Below, in pieces: positions 26,745 through 36,277 of a stretch of DNA of 64,000 bases. The stretch is from a bacterium 1xD8-48 (GTDB lineage Bacteria > Bacillota > Clostridia > Lachnospirales > Lachnospiraceae): positions 124,001 to 188,000 of the forward strand of contig QZDS01000006.1 of the NCBI GenBank assembly GCA_009917455.1, read 5' to 3'. Position numbers and translations under genes: made by a program. Below the pieces are notes generated by a model, which ran no database searches, was not told the DNA's origin, and was given only the letters and a program-made list of their open reading frames with translations. Within the stretch, counting starts at the first letter, position 1, and each line of letters opens with the position of its first letter.

Positions 26745-27014
26745 ATGGAACTGACAAGGGAAAAGTTACAGGAGATGGCGGCTGTGGATATACGGGATGT
26801 GGATATCAACAGCCTGACGGATTTAAGGGATATTGTGGTTGACACGAAAAAGTCTGTCGCCCAGAAGCTGGCTTCTTTTGCGGCGCAGACGAATAACGTA
26901 TACGTCCACCGGATCGGGGACTATATTGTGAAAGTGCGCTTTATGGAAGAAGGGCCGACTATTGACGATAAGATGGAGGAATATTTAAGGCGGCTTGCGG
27001 AGATACACATTTGA
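26745..27014 (+). CDS. Small conserved element protein (DUF6870-like)
   Basis: An 89-residue acidic protein: an N-terminal helix with VDIRDVDINSLTDLRDI, then a short strand-rich end (YIVKVRFMEEGPTIDDKMEEYL). It resembles a short conserved protein commonly encoded just before the serine recombinases of clostridial elements (DUF6870-like; from memory). Function unknown. Confidence 0.65.
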   Translation: MELTREKLQEMAAVDIRDVDINSLTDLRDIVVDTKKSVAQKLASFAAQTNNVYVHRIGDYIVKVRFMEEGPTIDDKMEEYLRRLAEIHI

Positions 27015-27051
27015 AGCAGATTCTCCTTGAAAGAACGGAAAAGTTATGTTA

Positions 27052-27096
27052 ATCTAAAATCAGGACTTGATTCAGTGGAAGCCCTGGCTTTTAGAT
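27052..27096 (+). other. Long hairpin upstream of the recombinase operon
   Basis: ATCTAAAA at 27052 pairs with TTTTAGAT at 27089-27096, and the stem continues inward with CAGG/CCTG and CTT/AAG, giving about 16 pairs with few mismatches. It lies 56 bases before the first recombinase start with no T run, so it may be a regulatory leader or a protein-binding palindrome. Confidence 0.45.
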
Positions 27097-27151
27097 ATGA
27101 ACGGGATAACGGCTATCCTTGTTAGCTAATAAAAAGTCAGGGGTGATACAG

Positions 27152-28819
27152 TTGAAAGAAAAACAATTCTATGCGGCCATGTACCTCCGTCTTTCAAAGG
27201 ATGACGAGGACAGGGGCAGCTTCAATAAGTCCGAGAGCAACAGCATCGGAAACCAGAGGGAACTTATCAAATCATTCTTAAGGGAGCAGCCGGACATAGA
27301 GCTTTATGACATCTATGTGGACGACGGCTTTTCAGGGAGCAATTTCGACAGGCCAGAATTTAAGAGGATGATCGGCGACATTGAGGCAGGCAGGGTGAAC
27401 TGCGTGGTAGTAAAAGACCTGTCCCGCTTCGGGCGCGATTACATTGAATCCGGGAGGTACATACAAAAGACTTTCCCGGCTCTTGGTGTGCGCTTCATTG
27501 CGCTTACCGACCATTTTGACAGTGTATCGGCGGATACGGGGGAAAGCTCTATTGTCCTGCCGGTCAAGAATTTCATAAACGATTCCTACTGCCGGGATAT
27601 TTCCACAAAGGTAAAGAGCCAGCTTGAAGTAAAACGCAGGAACGGGGAGTGTGTATCTGCCTTTGCCGTTTATGGGTATAAAAAGAATGACACAGACAGG
27701 AACAGGCTTGTCATTGATGAATACGCGGCGGAGAACGTGCGGCGGATATTTGCATGGAAGATCGAGGGGATGGCGGTATCTGCGATTGCGGAAAAACTGA
27801 ACAGCCTCGGCATCCTCTCCCCGAAAGAATATAAAAAGTCAATGGGGCTTCATTATCACAGTGGTTTTTCGGGGGCTGGGAGCAGCGTCTGGGGAAACGC
27901 TACCGTAAAACGGATACTGACCAATGAGGTCTATCTGGGCCATATGATCCAGGGGAAAACCGAGAAGGTTAATTATAAAGTAAAGAAGCATACCGCAAAA
28001 CCGGAAGGGGAATGGGTAAAGGTGGAGAATACCCATGAGGCAATCGTTTCCGCCGATGATTTTGCGGTAGTCCAGCACCTGCTCAAAGCAGACGGGCGAA
28101 GAAGCCCGGAATCCGGGACGCTGAACCCTTTTGCGGGAATACTGTTCTGCGGTGACTGTGGCCAGCAGATGATAAGGCGGGTAATCCGCTATAAAGACAC
28201 GGCAAAAGTTTATTACATCTGCTCCACAAAGAACCGCGGGGAAGGGTGCAGCAGGCACAGCATAGAGGAAAGCGCACTGAAAGAGATCGTCTGTGAGAGC
28301 GCCCGGAAGTTTGCAAATTCCTTCCTGAAAGAAAAGGAACTTTTTGACCGTGCCATGCAGTATGAGACTAACTTTGAGGCGGTTGCCCGATATGACAGGG
28401 AGATCGGGCGGCTGAAAAAAGAGCAGGATAAATATTACTCCCTCTGCTCCGGCTTATATGAGGATTTAAGGGAGGGCGTTGTCACAAAGGAGGAATTTGA
28501 ACGCCTGCACAGCGGCTTTACGCAGAAAGGGAAGGAACTGGAAGCGGCCATGCAGAAGCAGGAGCAGCTTATTAAAGATATGTTCAAGAAAGGGGCGCTT
28601 TCTGCGGGGCGGCTGAAAACTTTTCAGGATTGTGTGGAACTGAGGGAGATAGACCGGCATACGCTGAGCAGCCTTGTAAGGCGGATTGATGTTTATGAGA
28701 ATCGGCAGGTCGTGATCGATTTTTACTTTATGGATACGTTTGCTGTCATGGCAGGGACCAGTCGGAAGGTTTTGACGGACAGGGCGGCGAAAGCACAGAC
28801 AGCGGAAAGGAGCGCATAG
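27152..28819 (+). CDS. Large serine recombinase 1 of 3
   Basis: A 555-residue integrase-class recombinase. The resolvase domain (1-155) has the nucleophile Ser in YLRLSKDDED and the conserved DLSRFGRDYIE block; the Recombinase domain follows with AVYGYKKN, then a zinc ribbon (CGDCG...C), and a coiled coil (about 405-500). I choose TTG 27152, preceded by AGGGGTGAT; a TTG 11 codons earlier is less likely. It heads an operon of three or four recombinase genes separated by 2 bases or overlapping. Multi-recombinase sets like this mark the end of clostridial integrative elements. Confidence 0.9.
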   Translation: MKEKQFYAAMYLRLSKDDEDRGSFNKSESNSIGNQRELIKSFLREQPDIELYDIYVDDGFSGSNFDRPEFKRMIGDIEAGRVNCVVVKDLSRFGRDYIESGRYIQKTFPALGVRFIALTDHFDSVSADTGESSIVLPVKNFINDSYCRDISTKVKSQLEVKRRNGECVSAFAVYGYKKNDTDRNRLVIDEYAAENVRRIFAWKIEGMAVSAIAEKLNSLGILSPKEYKKSMGLHYHSGFSGAGSSVWGNATVKRILTNEVYLGHMIQGKTEKVNYKVKKHTAKPEGEWVKVENTHEAIVSADDFAVVQHLLKADGRRSPESGTLNPFAGILFCGDCGQQMIRRVIRYKDTAKVYYICSTKNRGEGCSRHSIEESALKEIVCESARKFANSFLKEKELFDRAMQYETNFEAVARYDREIGRLKKEQDKYYSLCSGLYEDLREGVVTKEEFERLHSGFTQKGKELEAAMQKQEQLIKDMFKKGALSAGRLKTFQDCVELREIDRHTLSSLVRRIDVYENRQVVIDFYFMDTFAVMAGTSRKVLTDRAAKAQTAERSA

Positions 28820-28821
28820 CC

Positions 28822-30525
28822 ATGGGGAGAGTGTCAAAGAGGACTGCCGCCCCTGCTGTGGCGGACAAAAAAACGAGAACATGTTACAAAGCAGGCATTT
28901 ATGCAAGGCTCTCATCAGACCAGGACAGGAAAAAGAATGAATCTGTGGAAGTGCAGGTAAAGATTGCGGAAAAGCATATCGAAGAACTGAACCGGGAAGG
29001 GACAGAGCGGATAGAGATCATAGACCGTTATACAGACCTGGGGAAAACGGGGAGTAATTTTGAACGTGACGAGTTTCAGAGGCTTATGCAGGACATACGG
29101 CTGGGTGACATTGACTGCGTGGTGGTCAAAGACCTTTCCCGGTTTGGCCGGAACTATCTGGAAGCGGGGAATTATATTGAGAAAATCTTCCCATTCCTGG
29201 GTGTCCGCTTCATAGCGGTTGCAGACGGGCTTGATACGGGGCACAGGGGAAGCAATACAAAGCAGATGGCAACGGAGATAAAAAACCTTGTCAACGATAT
29301 GTATGCAAAAGACTTTTCCGTAAAGGCAAAGCAGCATTTAAAACTAAGGCGGCAGGAAGGCTCCTATGTGGGAGGGCCGCCGCCCTACGGCTATAAAGCC
29401 GGATGGGATAAGAAAATACGGAAGCTGGTGCCGGATGAAAATACTGCGGGGATTGTAAAGCATATTTTCGGGCTGTTTATTGAAACGGGTAGCTTCACGG
29501 CGGTGGCGGATGACCTGAACAGGAAAAAGTGCAACCCGCCGTCTGTGTATAAGAAAACCGGAAACGTCTTTTTTGACCCGGAACAGGGGGAATACAAAGG
29601 CTGGGATAAAGGCTCTGTGGAGCGTATCGTGAAAAGTGAGACATACACCGGAAAACTGGTGCAGGGACGGACTTCCATCACCGCAAGGGATGAAAAGAAC
29701 CGTATCCACAAAGCGGAGGAAGAATGGGTAGTAAAAGAAAACGCCCACGAACCTGTTATTGATGCGGCGGTGTTTGCAGAAGCGGCAAAAGTGCGGGAAA
29801 GGCTTCAGGAAAGGATGAAATCCCATGCCCATCCGACAGAAGGATGCCCGATCGGGGAGAATATTTTTGACAGTGTGCTTTACTGCGGCGTATGTGGCAG
29901 GAAAATGACACGGCATAGTTATGTCAAAACTTATGCGGACAGGAGCAAGACAAGGCTGGACGGATATTTCTGCATAAACGGCGGGCAGACAAAAGTGGAG
30001 AGCTGCCCTGCATCAAACCGTATTTCAAAAGCGGAACTGGTGGATATCCTGTTGCCGCTCCTTAAAACAGAGTTTTCCGTCTATCTGGGGAAACCGAAAA
30101 AATATACGGAAATTGTGAAAGAACAGCTTCGGGCGGCGGGGACGGAGATTGATGCAAAAATCAGGAAAACAGAAAGGGATACTGCCGCCGCAAAAGAGGA
30201 TGAACGGACAAAATATGTGGAATACCGGGAGGGCATTATCCCCCAGAGTGAGTATGTTGCTTATAAGATGCGGCAGGAGGGCAGGCTTAATGACTTAAAC
30301 CGGCAGAAGGAGGAACTGGAAGCTGGCAGGAAGAACCTGGACACTGTATCAGGGAAATACCTTGCGGCGGCCCGTGCCCTGCTCCGGTTAAAAAGCGGCA
30401 GGGAACTGACAAAGGAAATGGTAGAATCCCTGATCCGCAGGATTTACGTCTATCCGGGAAAACGGATAGAAGTAGAGTTTGCCTATACAAATGAACTGCT
30501 TGAGGGGGTGCTTGCAAATGGATAA
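28822..30525 (+). CDS. Large serine recombinase 2 of 3
   Basis: A 567-residue recombinase starting two bases after the first. Catalytic Ser is in YARLSSDQDRK, with DLSRFGRNYLE, a PPPYGYKAG Recombinase-domain motif, zinc ribbon Cys (CGVCGRK ... CPAS) and a coiled coil. It has an N-terminal extension of about 20 basic residues compared with its neighbours. It is as complete as the first and differs from it strongly in sequence, so this is not a recent duplication. Confidence 0.9.
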   Translation: MGRVSKRTAAPAVADKKTRTCYKAGIYARLSSDQDRKKNESVEVQVKIAEKHIEELNREGTERIEIIDRYTDLGKTGSNFERDEFQRLMQDIRLGDIDCVVVKDLSRFGRNYLEAGNYIEKIFPFLGVRFIAVADGLDTGHRGSNTKQMATEIKNLVNDMYAKDFSVKAKQHLKLRRQEGSYVGGPPPYGYKAGWDKKIRKLVPDENTAGIVKHIFGLFIETGSFTAVADDLNRKKCNPPSVYKKTGNVFFDPEQGEYKGWDKGSVERIVKSETYTGKLVQGRTSITARDEKNRIHKAEEEWVVKENAHEPVIDAAVFAEAAKVRERLQERMKSHAHPTEGCPIGENIFDSVLYCGVCGRKMTRHSYVKTYADRSKTRLDGYFCINGGQTKVESCPASNRISKAELVDILLPLLKTEFSVYLGKPKKYTEIVKEQLRAAGTEIDAKIRKTERDTAAAKEDERTKYVEYREGIIPQSEYVAYKMRQEGRLNDLNRQKEELEAGRKNLDTVSGKYLAAARALLRLKSGRELTKEMVESLIRRIYVYPGKRIEVEFAYTNELLEGVLANG

Positions 30526-32077
30526 ACTTGCAATTTACCTGCGGCTTTCCCTGGAAGATGCGGACGATAAGGATGAAAGCAACAGTATCAGCAGCCAGAG
30601 GGCCATGCTCCACGCTTACATACGCAGTGACGGGGAACTGAGGGAAAAAGAGGTTTTAGAGTTTTGTGATGACGGCTATTCCGGTACAAGCATGGAAAGG
30701 CCGGGGATGCAGAGGCTCTTAAAAGAGGTAAAGGACAATCAGATCGGGTGCGTGATCGTCAAGGATATGTCCCGTTTTTCAAGGGACTATATCGAACTTG
30801 GAACCTATATGAACCAGATATTCCCTTTTATGGGAGTGCGGTTTATAGCGGTAAACGACCATTACGACAGCCGCGACCATGCAGGAAGCACGACACCTAT
30901 TGACACGGCTTTCCAGACACTTTTGTATGACTTATACAGCAAGGACATATCCGTAAAGGTCAAGGCTTCGGTTGAAAATAAATGCGCGGGTGGGGAATAT
31001 GTTTTCGGACAGGTTCCCTTCGGGTATGAAAAAAGCCGGGAACTGAAAAATACGGTTGTAGTGAATGAAAAGGAAGCGGAGATTGTGCGGTACATCTTTG
31101 CCCTTGCCATTGACGGAAACGGCAGCACACAGATCGCAAGGATTCTCAATGAAAAGGGGATACCCACCAAAACACAGATGCGCCACCCTGAGAGGGCAGG
31201 GAAAAGCGGCAGGATGCAGGCATGGGATAACGTCTCTGTCCGGGCTGTCCTGAATAACCGCTTTTACTTAGGTGAGATGGCCTATGGGAAATCAAAGCGG
31301 AAATATGTGGGCAGTAAAGGCAGTATCGCTGTGCCGGTAGAGGACTGGAAAGTGATACCAGGCCACCATGAACCGCTTGTTTCGCTGGAAGATTATGAAA
31401 AGGTATGCTTTTTCCGTAAAGGGGCTGACACTGCCAGAAAAGGGGAGAAAAACCCACTTGTGGGGAAATTATTCTGCGGCGGATGCGGCTATTCCATGAC
31501 TTACAAGCCCATACGGGGGAAGAATAGATACCGCAGGTTTGAGTGCCGGAAACATGCAGTCTTACAGATATCAGAGTGCTGTACCTATTTCCCTGCCGAT
31601 CTGCTGGAAGAAACCGTGCTGACTATGTTAAGCAGGGAACTGATGGTGCGCGGGGATGCCGCAAAGGAAAATCGGAACCTTGTTTCTTTCCAGAAGTCTT
31701 GTATTACAAGGCTGGAAAAGAAGATAACAGAGGGCCGGAGCAGGAAAAAGCAGCTTCAGGCGGAGGCGGATGCCCTGTATGAAAACTATGCGTTTGGCAC
31801 CGTCCGGGCGGTATCATACAGGCAGAAAGCAGACGGCATAAAAGAGCAGGTTGCTTTATTGGCAGCAGAGGAAGAAACATATGGAAAAGAACTGGAACGG
31901 CTCCGGGAGGAATACCGCAGGGCAGAGGAAGATATGAAGCAGGTCATACGGTATTCCCATCTGGAAGTGCTGACACAGGAAGTGGTTGATATATTTATTA
32001 AGAAAATATACGTTTACAAAGACAAAAGAGTTGAAATTGTGTGGAATTTCCGCGATGATGGAAAGGAGACAGAATGA
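30518..32077 (+). CDS. Large serine recombinase 3 of 3
   Basis: A 519-residue recombinase that overlaps the previous gene by eight bases (ATGGATAA). Catalytic Ser is in YLRLSLEDAD, followed by DMSRFSRDYIELG, the VPFGYEKS motif, zinc ribbon (CGGCGYS ... C) and coiled coil. All domains are present and of usual length. The three enzymes may form a mixed complex, or each may serve integration, excision and inversion separately; the sequence does not say. Confidence 0.9.
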   Translation: MDKLAIYLRLSLEDADDKDESNSISSQRAMLHAYIRSDGELREKEVLEFCDDGYSGTSMERPGMQRLLKEVKDNQIGCVIVKDMSRFSRDYIELGTYMNQIFPFMGVRFIAVNDHYDSRDHAGSTTPIDTAFQTLLYDLYSKDISVKVKASVENKCAGGEYVFGQVPFGYEKSRELKNTVVVNEKEAEIVRYIFALAIDGNGSTQIARILNEKGIPTKTQMRHPERAGKSGRMQAWDNVSVRAVLNNRFYLGEMAYGKSKRKYVGSKGSIAVPVEDWKVIPGHHEPLVSLEDYEKVCFFRKGADTARKGEKNPLVGKLFCGGCGYSMTYKPIRGKNRYRRFECRKHAVLQISECCTYFPADLLEETVLTMLSRELMVRGDAAKENRNLVSFQKSCITRLEKKITEGRSRKKQLQAEADALYENYAFGTVRAVSYRQKADGIKEQVALLAAEEETYGKELERLREEYRRAEEDMKQVIRYSHLEVLTQEVVDIFIKKIYVYKDKRVEIVWNFRDDGKETE

Positions 32078-32439
32078 GGGCAGCGATATATGCAAGAGTA
32101 GGAAATCCGGATCAACTGGCAGTCCAGAATCAGACAGAGGTGTTGACAGGGCAGATCAGGGGTATGTGGGGAGACAGCACGGAGATTGATATTTATGCTG
32201 ACAATGGCATCTCTGGCTTGCAGACAGACCGGCCCGGCCTGCAAAAACTGTTGCAGGAGGCCGGAACTTATCAGGGGGTGTTTGTCTGTAATCTGAACAG
32301 GTTATCCCGGTCGGTGCCGGATGCGATAAGTCTGGTCAGACAGCTAGAGGATTCAGGAACGGAAGTTTATGCGCCGGACAGGAACATGGTGGAGATCGCG
32401 GAGGAAATGATGGAGATTGTTTCGGGTATTTCAACTTGA
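32074..32439 (+). CDS. Short resolvase-like protein lacking the catalytic Ser
   Basis: A 121-residue resolvase N-terminal domain only. It starts with ATGA overlap to recombinase 3. The position of the nucleophile reads YARVGNPDQ, with Gly where active enzymes have Ser (YARVS), while the second motif NLNRLSRS is kept. It has no DNA-binding domain. Its last codons run into the first copy of the 250-bp repeat, so the gene may be truncated there; alternatively it is a naturally short accessory subunit. Catalysis is not expected. Confidence 0.78.
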   Translation: MRAAIYARVGNPDQLAVQNQTEVLTGQIRGMWGDSTEIDIYADNGISGLQTDRPGLQKLLQEAGTYQGVFVCNLNRLSRSVPDAISLVRQLEDSGTEVYAPDRNMVEIAEEMMEIVSGIST

Positions 32440-32683
32440 CAATAATTTATCTCCAATTTTACCCCGACTTAGCAATAATTTACCACACGCCCCACGAAGT
32501 TATGCGGGTTTCAGCGATTTTCACTCAAAAAAAGTGAAAAAAGTTTGTGACAATAACTTGACACACGCGGGGTACGGGTCGATTTGTGTCGAAAATAGTC
32601 TGCCGGGGTAGAAAGGAGTAGGTTTTTGGGGAAATAAGCACTTTATTTTGTGGTATATTGTGTCGAATAAAGTGCTTATTATG
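32432..32683 (+). repeat. Defence-array repeat, copy A
   Basis: First of four direct copies. Shared core: CAACTTGACA...TAATTTA, CGAAGTTATGCGGGTTTCAGC, AAAGTGAAAAAAGTTTGTGACA, AACTTGACA again, and GTCGAAAATAGTCTGCCGGG. The right part carries a perfect 15-bp inverted repeat (AATAAGCACTTTATT at 32633-32647 and its mirror at 32666-32680). The repeated AACTTGACA motif reads TGTCAAGTT on the other strand, a sequence seen at ends of IS21-type elements, so these may be solo IS ends or MITE-like relics; that is from memory. Confidence 0.85.
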
Positions 32684-33061
32684 CATAAATTTGGAATAAA
32701 CGTATTCAACCATCTCACATTTGCTAGAGACGTTTGAACAAGTTTTACACAAAATGACAAAATCTTTGTGTATCGTATCTCCGATTTATTCAGATTATGG
32801 ATAGGAAATGGGCGGCAATGAATAGGATAAAACATATCTATAAGTGCGATTGATCTGTTACTATATCAGTGGGTAATTTTGAAGCAGTGAATGAAAGGGC
32901 AGGAGACTTGGAAGTTAAGATTTCTATTGCGCATTTAGTAATATTGTAAGCACAGTCAGTAATGTTCACTTAGAAGTAAAAATGTAAATTGTATTTTAAA
33001 TGTAGTTGTGTATGCAATGCGAAAATGATATGATAGTAATAAGAAATACGGAGGATTGTTT
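32684..33061 (+). other. Leader region between repeat A and the Rpn gene
   Basis: No gene seen. The last ~90 bases before the Rpn start (from about 32975, ATGTAAATTGTATTTTAAAT to GGAGGATTGTTT) are nearly the same before the second Rpn gene at 38443, so promoter and ribosome site were duplicated with the gene. The part at about 32750-32870 also resembles the sequence after repeat copy C (ACAAAAT..TGTATCGTAT). Confidence 0.6.
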
Positions 33062-33991
33062 ATGGGAAATATATATGATGGGGCATTCCGTACAATCTTA
33101 AATGATTGCCGACAAATGATCATCCCGGTAATCAATGAGATTTTCAAGGAAGACTATACAGGGAATGAAAAGATTGAGTTTCATCCTAATGAACATTTTA
33201 TTGGCCAACAGGATGTGGCAGACAAGGAAAGAATAACAGACACTAATTTTGTAATCTATGGGAGGAAAAAGAAAAAATACCATCTGGAATGTGAGAGTAG
33301 CCTTCCGGATGGGCGGATGACAATCAGATTGTTTGAATATGATGCTCAGATCGCTTTAGATGAAGGGGAAGTCACTAATGAAACATTGACAGTGACATTT
33401 CCAAATACGGCAGTTCTATATCTAAGGAATTATAAAAAGACACCTGACAAAATGCGGTATGTAATAAAAACGCCGGGCGGCACTGTAGAGTATGATGTGC
33501 CGATAATGAAGGTGCAGGAATATACTCTGGAGGATATTTTTTCAAAAGGCTTGTTACTGTTAATTCCGTTTTATATTTTTTCACATGAAAAGAACTTTAA
33601 GGTGTATAATAGTAATGAACAGAGATTAGCGGATTTGAAAGAAGAGTACCAAAATATCTTGGAGAGACTTGATAAACTGGAGCAGGAAGGGATTATCGGA
33701 GCGTTTGATAAACGTACAATTATAGAACTTTCTGGTGATGTAATCGAAGAAATCGCACAAAAGTATGAGAATGTGCAGAAAGGGATAGGTGGAATGATGA
33801 GTGGAGCGTTAATTGAGACAGAAGCAAGGGCAATCTTGAATAAAGGTATAGATAAGGGAATAGATAAAACTAAAAAAGAGACAGCGCTTAGAATGCTTCA
33901 AGATGGAGAATTGCCAATTGATAAGGTTGCGAAATATTCAGGACTTGATATTGCAGAGGTAGAGTTGCTTGTAGGACTTCAGACAGTGTAA
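33062..33991 (+). CDS. Rpn/PD-(D/E)XK nuclease-family transposase-like protein, copy 1
   Basis: A 309-residue protein of the Rpn-like PD-(D/E)XK group (recombination-promoting nuclease / putative transposase). The nuclease core is at about 60-100, with the catalytic Asp in ITDTNFVIYG and the E-x-E in YHLECES, followed by RLFEYDAQIAL. The C-terminal part is helical, with the repeat-like INKGIDKGIDKT. GGAGG lies seven bases before ATG 33062. It sits between repeat A and the Gabija pair and ends 30 bases before an intrinsic terminator, so it is probably a separate transcription unit. Confidence 0.8.
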   Translation: MGNIYDGAFRTILNDCRQMIIPVINEIFKEDYTGNEKIEFHPNEHFIGQQDVADKERITDTNFVIYGRKKKKYHLECESSLPDGRMTIRLFEYDAQIALDEGEVTNETLTVTFPNTAVLYLRNYKKTPDKMRYVIKTPGGTVEYDVPIMKVQEYTLEDIFSKGLLLLIPFYIFSHEKNFKVYNSNEQRLADLKEEYQNILERLDKLEQEGIIGAFDKRTIIELSGDVIEEIAQKYENVQKGIGGMMSGALIETEARAILNKGIDKGIDKTKKETALRMLQDGELPIDKVAKYSGLDIAEVELLVGLQTV

Positions 33992-34021
33992 AAGGAGTTC
34001 AGACATTTGTATTATGATCAT

Positions 34022-34069
34022 AAATCAGGGAAATGGCTTATTTATAGTTTAAAAGCATTTTCCTGATTT
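34022..34069 (+). terminator. Hairpin terminator between Rpn copy 1 and Gabija
   Basis: AAATCAGGGAAA pairs with TTTTCCTGATTT (12 pairs including one G-T), 24-nt loop, ending in a T-rich tail. It would insulate the defence operon from the Rpn transcript. Confidence 0.7.
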
Positions 34070-34179
34070 TGTGTATGTAGCTGATATTATAATTTTTTAG
34101 AGGTAGTTTATATACAATGATATAGTATCTATTAAAAGGGTGTACAAAAGAATCCTGACTGTTAGAGAAAGGGAAAATT

Positions 34180-36249
34180 ATGTTTCTAAAAAAAATACAT
34201 ATAGAAAATTTTAGATTACTAATGGACTATGATGTAGATTTCGATGAAGAATTGACGCTTTTTGTTGGAAAGAATAATGCCGGAAAGACATCACTTATGA
34301 ATTTGATGGATATGGTTGTTAGTGGCAGTAATTTAGTTTTTGATGATTATCCTATTCAATGCCGTAAGAACATCTATCATGCATTCACTAATTTTTGGAG
34401 CGGCAGGATTTCATTTGAGGATTGTGTAGATATGATTCCTACCACAATGATACGTATGTATATTGATTATTCTAAAGAATCGGAAACGGACTACCTTGGA
34501 GGATTATCTCCGTTTATTATAGATCTGGATGAAAAGGTTACAGAAGCAGTAATTGTGGCAAGATATTCATTTTCAGCAACAGACAATATTTTGTATGAGT
34601 TGAAAAAGAACTATGAAAATATGAAACAAAGTATTGAAAATATTGGGGAAGAAGAAACTGTAGGATACGATATTGAAATTTTGGCAAAAATTATAGAGCA
34701 AAATTTTTCGAGTTTATTTTCGCTACATATAATAGCAGTAAATCCAACGGACATAAGTAATACGCAGGAAAAAACAAAAAAGGAGATTAGAGATTTATTT
34801 GTATTGACTACTATCAGTGCAGAAAGAAGTTTAGATGAAGCTGATAATGTGAAAGAGAAACCGTTAAGTACAGTGATGAATCGAATATTTAAAAGTGATG
34901 TATCTGAGATTGAAGAGGAAATTGCTACTCAAACACAATCATTAAAGGAATTTGTCGATAAGCAAAGTCTGAACGCAGAAAATAGGGTAAACGAGATATT
35001 ATCTGATATTGTAAGTAATATGGCACCTTTCGGTTATCCAACAGCAGAGGATATGCAATTATATGCGAAAACACAATTTTCAATGAAGAATGATATTATT
35101 AACAATACGGATTTGACTTATGTGACAGCAGGTACTGGGGAGGCATTACCCAGTTCGCATAACGGTTTAGGATATAAGAACCTAATTAAAATTACACTGT
35201 TGTTGAAGGAATTTGCCAGAAATGTAAAGCAGAATGCTAAGAGCGCAATTCCGATATTGTTTTTGGAGGAACCAGAAGCACATATGCACCCTCAGTTGCA
35301 AGAGGTGTTTGTTGAACATTTGAAAGATGTGCTATCAGAATTTTCGGGTAATCCGATTCAAATTGTGATGAGTACGCATTCCCCACATATTGCAAATACA
35401 GTCCCATTTAAAAATATACGGTATTTACGAAGAAAAGCAGATCAGGTTATCTGCAAAAATTTAAATAAATTCAGCGAGAAAGAAGGTAAAGCAAAGGAAG
35501 AACATAAAGAAAATATGGAATTTTTAAGAAAGTATCTAACATTAAGTCGGTGTGATTTGTACTTTTGCGATAAAGCCATTTTAGTGGAAGGGGCTGCAGA
35601 ACGTCTGTTGATTCCGGATATGATTAAAAAATGTGAAAGATATGGAAAATTTAAAGGGAATGTTCCATCGTTGTCGTCTCAATATTGTTCTATCATTGAA
35701 GTTGGGGGTGCATATGCGCATCGTTTTTTTGGATTCGTTGATTTTTTAGAAATACCTACACTGATTTTAACAGATATTGATTTTGTAGATGAAGATCAAA
35801 ATAAATCATTGCACAAAGATGCCACAGATACATCGAATGCTACAATAAAAAGGTGGTGTCATGATGTATTTGATATCGCGGTGACGAAAAAAATTGAATT
35901 GAAACAAATACTTGAATTAACAGAGCAACAGAAAACGAATGGGCTTAGACATTTGGAGTTCCAGATGGAAGAAAATGGAACTTATCCACGTAGTTTAGAA
36001 GAAGCACTTATGAATGTAAACCGTGAATATTATGAGATAGATGAAGAGGAAACAAGTATTAATTTTGATGAAACGGAAGGGAAAAAGACAGATTTTGCTT
36101 TAGATTTAATTTTTGGAGAAATAGCAGATAATTATAGTATACCTTCATATATTGAAAACGGACTTCTATGGTTAAATGAACAATCTAAGTTTCCCGCAGC
36201 TATAGAAACAAGGAGAAAGTTTAAACGGACTTATATTAAGAAAAAGTAA
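34180..36249 (+). CDS. gajA: Gabija GajA-like OLD-family ATPase-nuclease
   Basis: A 689-residue protein: N-terminal ABC/SMC-like ATPase with Walker A GKNNAGKTS (about 30-38), a middle helical insertion, Walker B region LFLEEPEAHMHPQ (about 362) and STHSPHIA; then a C-terminal TOPRIM nuclease with VEGAAERLLIP and the LTDIDF acidic motif. This is the OLD/GajA layout. The known role in Gabija is nicking of invading DNA when nucleotides fall during phage infection. The UvrD-like partner starts 28 bases downstream. The gene is very AT-rich compared with the recombinases to its left, in line with separate acquisition. Confidence 0.88.
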   Translation: MFLKKIHIENFRLLMDYDVDFDEELTLFVGKNNAGKTSLMNLMDMVVSGSNLVFDDYPIQCRKNIYHAFTNFWSGRISFEDCVDMIPTTMIRMYIDYSKESETDYLGGLSPFIIDLDEKVTEAVIVARYSFSATDNILYELKKNYENMKQSIENIGEEETVGYDIEILAKIIEQNFSSLFSLHIIAVNPTDISNTQEKTKKEIRDLFVLTTISAERSLDEADNVKEKPLSTVMNRIFKSDVSEIEEEIATQTQSLKEFVDKQSLNAENRVNEILSDIVSNMAPFGYPTAEDMQLYAKTQFSMKNDIINNTDLTYVTAGTGEALPSSHNGLGYKNLIKITLLLKEFARNVKQNAKSAIPILFLEEPEAHMHPQLQEVFVEHLKDVLSEFSGNPIQIVMSTHSPHIANTVPFKNIRYLRRKADQVICKNLNKFSEKEGKAKEEHKENMEFLRKYLTLSRCDLYFCDKAILVEGAAERLLIPDMIKKCERYGKFKGNVPSLSSQYCSIIEVGGAYAHRFFGFVDFLEIPTLILTDIDFVDEDQNKSLHKDATDTSNATIKRWCHDVFDIAVTKKIELKQILELTEQQKTNGLRHLEFQMEENGTYPRSLEEALMNVNREYYEIDEEETSINFDETEGKKTDFALDLIFGEIADNYSIPSYIENGLLWLNEQSKFPAAIETRRKFKRTYIKKK

Positions 36250-36277
36250 GAAAAAAGAAGAAAGAAGGAAAACAATT

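Noticed and set aside
32417..32611. A 64-codon frame inside repeat A as a gene
   Set aside because: A similar frame is stopped in copy B and it lacks a consistent start; better explained as part of the repeat.
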